Made by a program: the position numbers and the translations under genes. Below the pieces are notes generated by a model. It saw nothing but the letters and a program-made list of their open reading frames with translations. It did not search any database and was not told where the DNA came from. Shown piece by piece: positions 5,027-7,746 of a stretch of 7,746 nt of DNA. Positions within the stretch are counted from its first letter, which is position 1, and the number at the start of each line of letters is the position of its first letter. This DNA is from Spirosoma fluviale (GTDB lineage: Bacteria > Bacteroidota > Bacteroidia > Cytophagales > Spirosomataceae). The stretch lies in contig CAMARL010000081.1 in assembly GCA_945860325.1 (NCBI GenBank), positions 1 through 7,746 of the forward strand, written 5' to 3'.

Positions 5027-7746
5027 TTATAAACCTATGTTAAGACCAATTGTAAATGACCTAGATTGTGGAATTGAGTTACGCTCAATACCTGAAGCTA
5101 AATTTGTATCTCCATTGGTTGAGATTTCTGGGTCAACACCAGCATACTCTGTCCATAAAAAAGCATTGTTTGCCTGTGCATATACACGAAGACTATTAAT
5201 ACCTAATTTAGTCAAGTTGGCAGGAATCTTATATCCCAAAGTAGCCGTTTGCAAACGAATAAAATCTCCTTTTTGAATATTGGCATCAATTAAGAAAGAT
5301 GAACCATTCGACACGTTATCCCCATAAACAGCACGAGGAATATCCGTAATTTGTCCTTCTTTGGTCCAAGAATTCAAAACATCCACCGTGTTATTCCATA
5401 CACGTTGGTCACGTAATCCTGCTTGAGAACCATTGTAAATCAAGTTACCTCCAGAGAAAGTAAAGTTCATTCCAAGATCAAAACCTGCATAACGGAAAGT
5501 ATTATTAAATCCTCCGTAATAGGTTGGCATCGTGTTTCCTAAGATTTGTTGCTCTGAGGAAGCGGATACTGTACGCGTTCCATCTAACAAAGTCCAAGCA
5601 TCCGCACCACCCAAGTGTTGGTATTGTACTTTAACACCATCTTTTCTGATGTATATACGACGTCCGTTAGCTGGATTAACTCCACCCGTCTTAACTCCGT
5701 AAATTTGTGCAGCTGAATAACCCACTTTCGTAATCGAGGTAGTCTCCAATCCAGATGTTGCCGTTAAAATAGGCGTATTCGCATCTACTAAAGAAGTAAC
5801 CATGTTTTCATTGGTCGCAAAGTTGACGTTCGTAGTCCAAGTAAATCCACCGTTATTAATCGGAGTCGCTGTAATCGCTAACTCATATCCTCGGTTATAC
5901 ATGGAACCTACGTTAGCCAAAATTGAGTTTCCAGGAATACCTTTCGAAGGTGCTTGTGGAACGTTCAAAATCAAATTATTGATATCCTTGTTGTAATAGT
6001 TGGCCTCTATTGAAATACGATCATTTAAGAAACTAATATCAATACCAAAATTTGACTGCTCACTCGTCTCCCATTTCAAATCCTTATTTCCTGCTTGGTT
6101 AAACGCCAATGTTGGCGCCGCACCATACAAACCAGAACCAAAAGTAGAGAAAGAACCGTAGGCATTAGGAACGTTACCGTTACCCACTTTACCCCATGAT
6201 GCTTTTAAACGAAGGTTAGAAATTTTATTTCCTAAGTTGGTATTTTTGAAGAACTTCTCTTCAGATATGGTCCAACCGGCTGAAACTCCACCAAAGTCAC
6301 CCCAACGGTTATCCGCAGAAAGAGCAGAGTTACCATCACGACGATAATTTCCACTTAAGAAATATTTACCTGCATAATTGTAACTGAAACTTCCTAAATA
6401 AGCCTCATAGGAAACTTGGTAAATTCCGTTACCCGCAGCTAAGTTGGTTCCATAATTTCCTTGGAAATCAGTAAAGAAAAAGTCAGCTAATCCTTGACGC
6501 TGAGCTCCCCAGTTTAACACGCGTGTTTTTTGAGAGTCCGAACCTAAAACCGCTGATATGTTGTGGTTTTCGCCCAACTTCACATTGTATTGTAAGGTGT
6601 TAATCAAGTTCCAGTTGTCAGAGCGAGCGGTATTGTTGTAAGCATCTCCACTAGCAGCCCAACCGTCTCCATTGTAAGGATTGAAGAAACGTACGTTTTC
6701 TGTATTTCTACGATCCCATGAATAACTCGTTTTAAAAATCAAATCATTCGTAATTTTAATTTCAGCACCTAAATTTGCAATTAAACGCGTGTTTTCAGAA
6801 GTAATTTTATCTAAATCACGTACAACCGCTGGATTAGGAAACTGTGCCGGAAGCAAGTTATTCATACGACCTACCGTGTTGTTCTCTAAGTTATAATTAC
6901 CATCTGGTAGATAGGCTGGCAAGTTAGGTACTTGAGCCACCGCAATACGACCTAAACCTGACGTATTAAATGCCCCACCCGGATTTGATCCCGACATAGG
7001 TGCCATATTATACGTATTTGAATAATTGAAATTAGTCGTAAACTTCAACCAGTTTGTTGCTTGGTGATCCATATTGAAACGACCAGAACGACGTTGGAAG
7101 CTATTGCTACGTAAAAAACCTTCTTGGTCTGAAAATCCAGCAGAGAAGTAATAAGAAGTCTTATCGGTTCCCCCTGTAATCGTCATGTTATGATTTTGAG
7201 AAAAGGCTGTTCTGTAAACTACTTTAGACCAATCTGTATCGATCAAAGATCCATCCGGATTGTAATTTGGCAAGAAAGATTGGTTAGCCGAATTTCTTTG
7301 AGTCGCTGATACTGCATTTGGATTTAATTTCAATGCATTTCCAATCGCCATGTTTTTGTGATACATAAATTGCTCAGCATTTAAAACATCTGGCAAACGA
7401 ACCGCATCGCTTACACCAGCCCATGAATCAATCGATACTTTAGCTTTTCCTGATTTTCCACGCTTAGTAGTAATCAATAAAACTCCAGCACCCGCACGAG
7501 AACCATAAATAGCCGCTGATGCAGCATCTTTCAATACGTCAATCGATTCAATATCGGATGGATTAATATCCGCTAAAGGGTTATTGGTTGTCGAGTTAGC
7601 TGAAACGTTATCTGTAGAAATAGGTATCCCGTCGATAACGACTAAAGGAAATGAGCTAAGTGATAATGAACTTAAACCACGTACACGAATGACAGGAGGG
7701 TTATTCAATAAACCATTAGGTTGAGTGATGTTCACACCTGCTGCTT
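5027..7746 (-). CDS. SusC/RagA-family TonB-dependent outer-membrane receptor, N-terminus cut by window edge
   Basis: The frame is open from the right edge to a TAA at 5027-5029, giving 905 visible codons. A GTG at 7735 could be mistaken for a start, but the frame continues upstream (AAG, then VNITQPNG), and residues there already belong to the plug domain, so the real start lies outside. Counting that valine as 1, the plug shows IRVRG (16-20), PLVVIDGIPIS (30-40), NPSDIESIDVLKDAASAAIY (58-77) and GVLLITTKRGKSG (84-96), the SusC signature. The rest is a beta-barrel with family blocks such as SNLRLKASWGKVGN, GDFIRLQTATLGY, GVDPE (866-870) and a final strand ending FTIGLNIGL. The signal peptide, the carboxypeptidase-regulatory-like domain and any TonB box are off-window. 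The protein should import a substrate through the outer membrane with energy from TonB-ExbBD, paired with the adjacent SusD lipoprotein. The visible part has no cysteine. Upstream regulation, such as a sigma/anti-sigma pair, cannot be seen. Confidence 0.95.
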   Translation of the reverse strand, partial: AAGVNITQPNGLLNNPPVIRVRGLSSLSLSSFPLVVIDGIPISTDNVSANSTTNNPLADINPSDIESIDVLKDAASAAIYGSRAGAGVLLITTKRGKSGKAKVSIDSWAGVSDAVRLPDVLNAEQFMYHKNMAIGNALKLNPNAVSATQRNSANQSFLPNYNPDGSLIDTDWSKVVYRTAFSQNHNMTITGGTDKTSYYFSAGFSDQEGFLRSNSFQRRSGRFNMDHQATNWLKFTTNFNYSNTYNMAPMSGSNPGGAFNTSGLGRIAVAQVPNLPAYLPDGNYNLENNTVGRMNNLLPAQFPNPAVVRDLDKITSENTRLIANLGAEIKITNDLIFKTSYSWDRRNTENVRFFNPYNGDGWAASGDAYNNTARSDNWNLINTLQYNVKLGENHNISAVLGSDSQKTRVLNWGAQRQGLADFFFTDFQGNYGTNLAAGNGIYQVSYEAYLGSFSYNYAGKYFLSGNYRRDGNSALSADNRWGDFGGVSAGWTISEEKFFKNTNLGNKISNLRLKASWGKVGNGNVPNAYGSFSTFGSGLYGAAPTLAFNQAGNKDLKWETSEQSNFGIDISFLNDRISIEANYYNKDINNLILNVPQAPSKGIPGNSILANVGSMYNRGYELAITATPINNGGFTWTTNVNFATNENMVTSLVDANTPILTATSGLETTSITKVGYSAAQIYGVKTGGVNPANGRRIYIRKDGVKVQYQHLGGADAWTLLDGTRTVSASSEQQILGNTMPTYYGGFNNTFRYAGFDLGMNFTFSGGNLIYNGSQAGLRDQRVWNNTVDVLNSWTKEGQITDIPRAVYGDNVSNGSSFLIDANIQKGDFIRLQTATLGYKIPANLTKLGINSLRVYAQANNAFLWTEYAGVDPEISTNGDTNLASGIERNSIPQSRSFTIGLNIGL

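Noticed and set aside
5037..5996. Two plus-strand open frames (5037-5276, 5802-5996) opposite the SusC-like gene
   Set aside because: Both are antisense to conserved barrel segments of the receptor, with no own signal, motif or spacing that suggests a gene.
7733..7735. GTG as a possible start codon of the SusC-like gene
   Set aside because: The frame stays open to the window edge, and the sequence just after it is already mid-plug of a SusC protein, so the GTG encodes an internal valine.

Overview
The window reads as chromosomal DNA of a Bacteroidota bacterium. The evidence is an adjacent SusC/SusD-type outer-membrane pair, a SusD lipoprotein signal typical of that phylum, AT-rich composition, A-rich leaders without a clear Shine-Dalgarno sequence in front of the two peptidase genes, and secreted proteins that almost entirely lack cysteine. 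The genus cannot be told from what is visible.

Layout. Positions 1-1343 (minus strand) hold the N-terminal 447 residues of a secreted S9-family (prolyl oligopeptidase / DPP5-like) peptidase; its catalytic domain lies beyond the left edge. A 58-bp AT-rich divergent spacer follows. Positions 1402-3432 (plus strand) encode a complete, exported M13 (PepO/neprilysin-like) zinc metallopeptidase with all active-site motifs present. Positions 3433-3564 form a convergent intergenic region with a strong hairpin flanked by A and T tracts, which should terminate transcription from both sides. Positions 3565-5007 (minus) encode a complete SusD/RagB-family lipoprotein. Positions 5027-7746 (minus) encode a SusC/RagA-family TonB-dependent receptor whose N-terminus is cut off by the right edge. 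susC and susD are 19 bp apart and are read right to left as one operon that ends at the shared terminator.

How the genes may work together. SusC and SusD should form an outer-membrane import complex: a TonB-driven barrel with a substrate-binding lipoprotein lid. No glycan-active enzyme is visible. The neighbours are two exported peptidases on other transcription units. A peptide-uptake role like that of RagAB of Porphyromonas gingivalis, with the peptidases trimming peptides in the periplasm, is plausible but rests on proximity only. All parts belong to known families, and I see no clear sign of a previously undescribed system, mobile element, CRISPR array or RNA gene.
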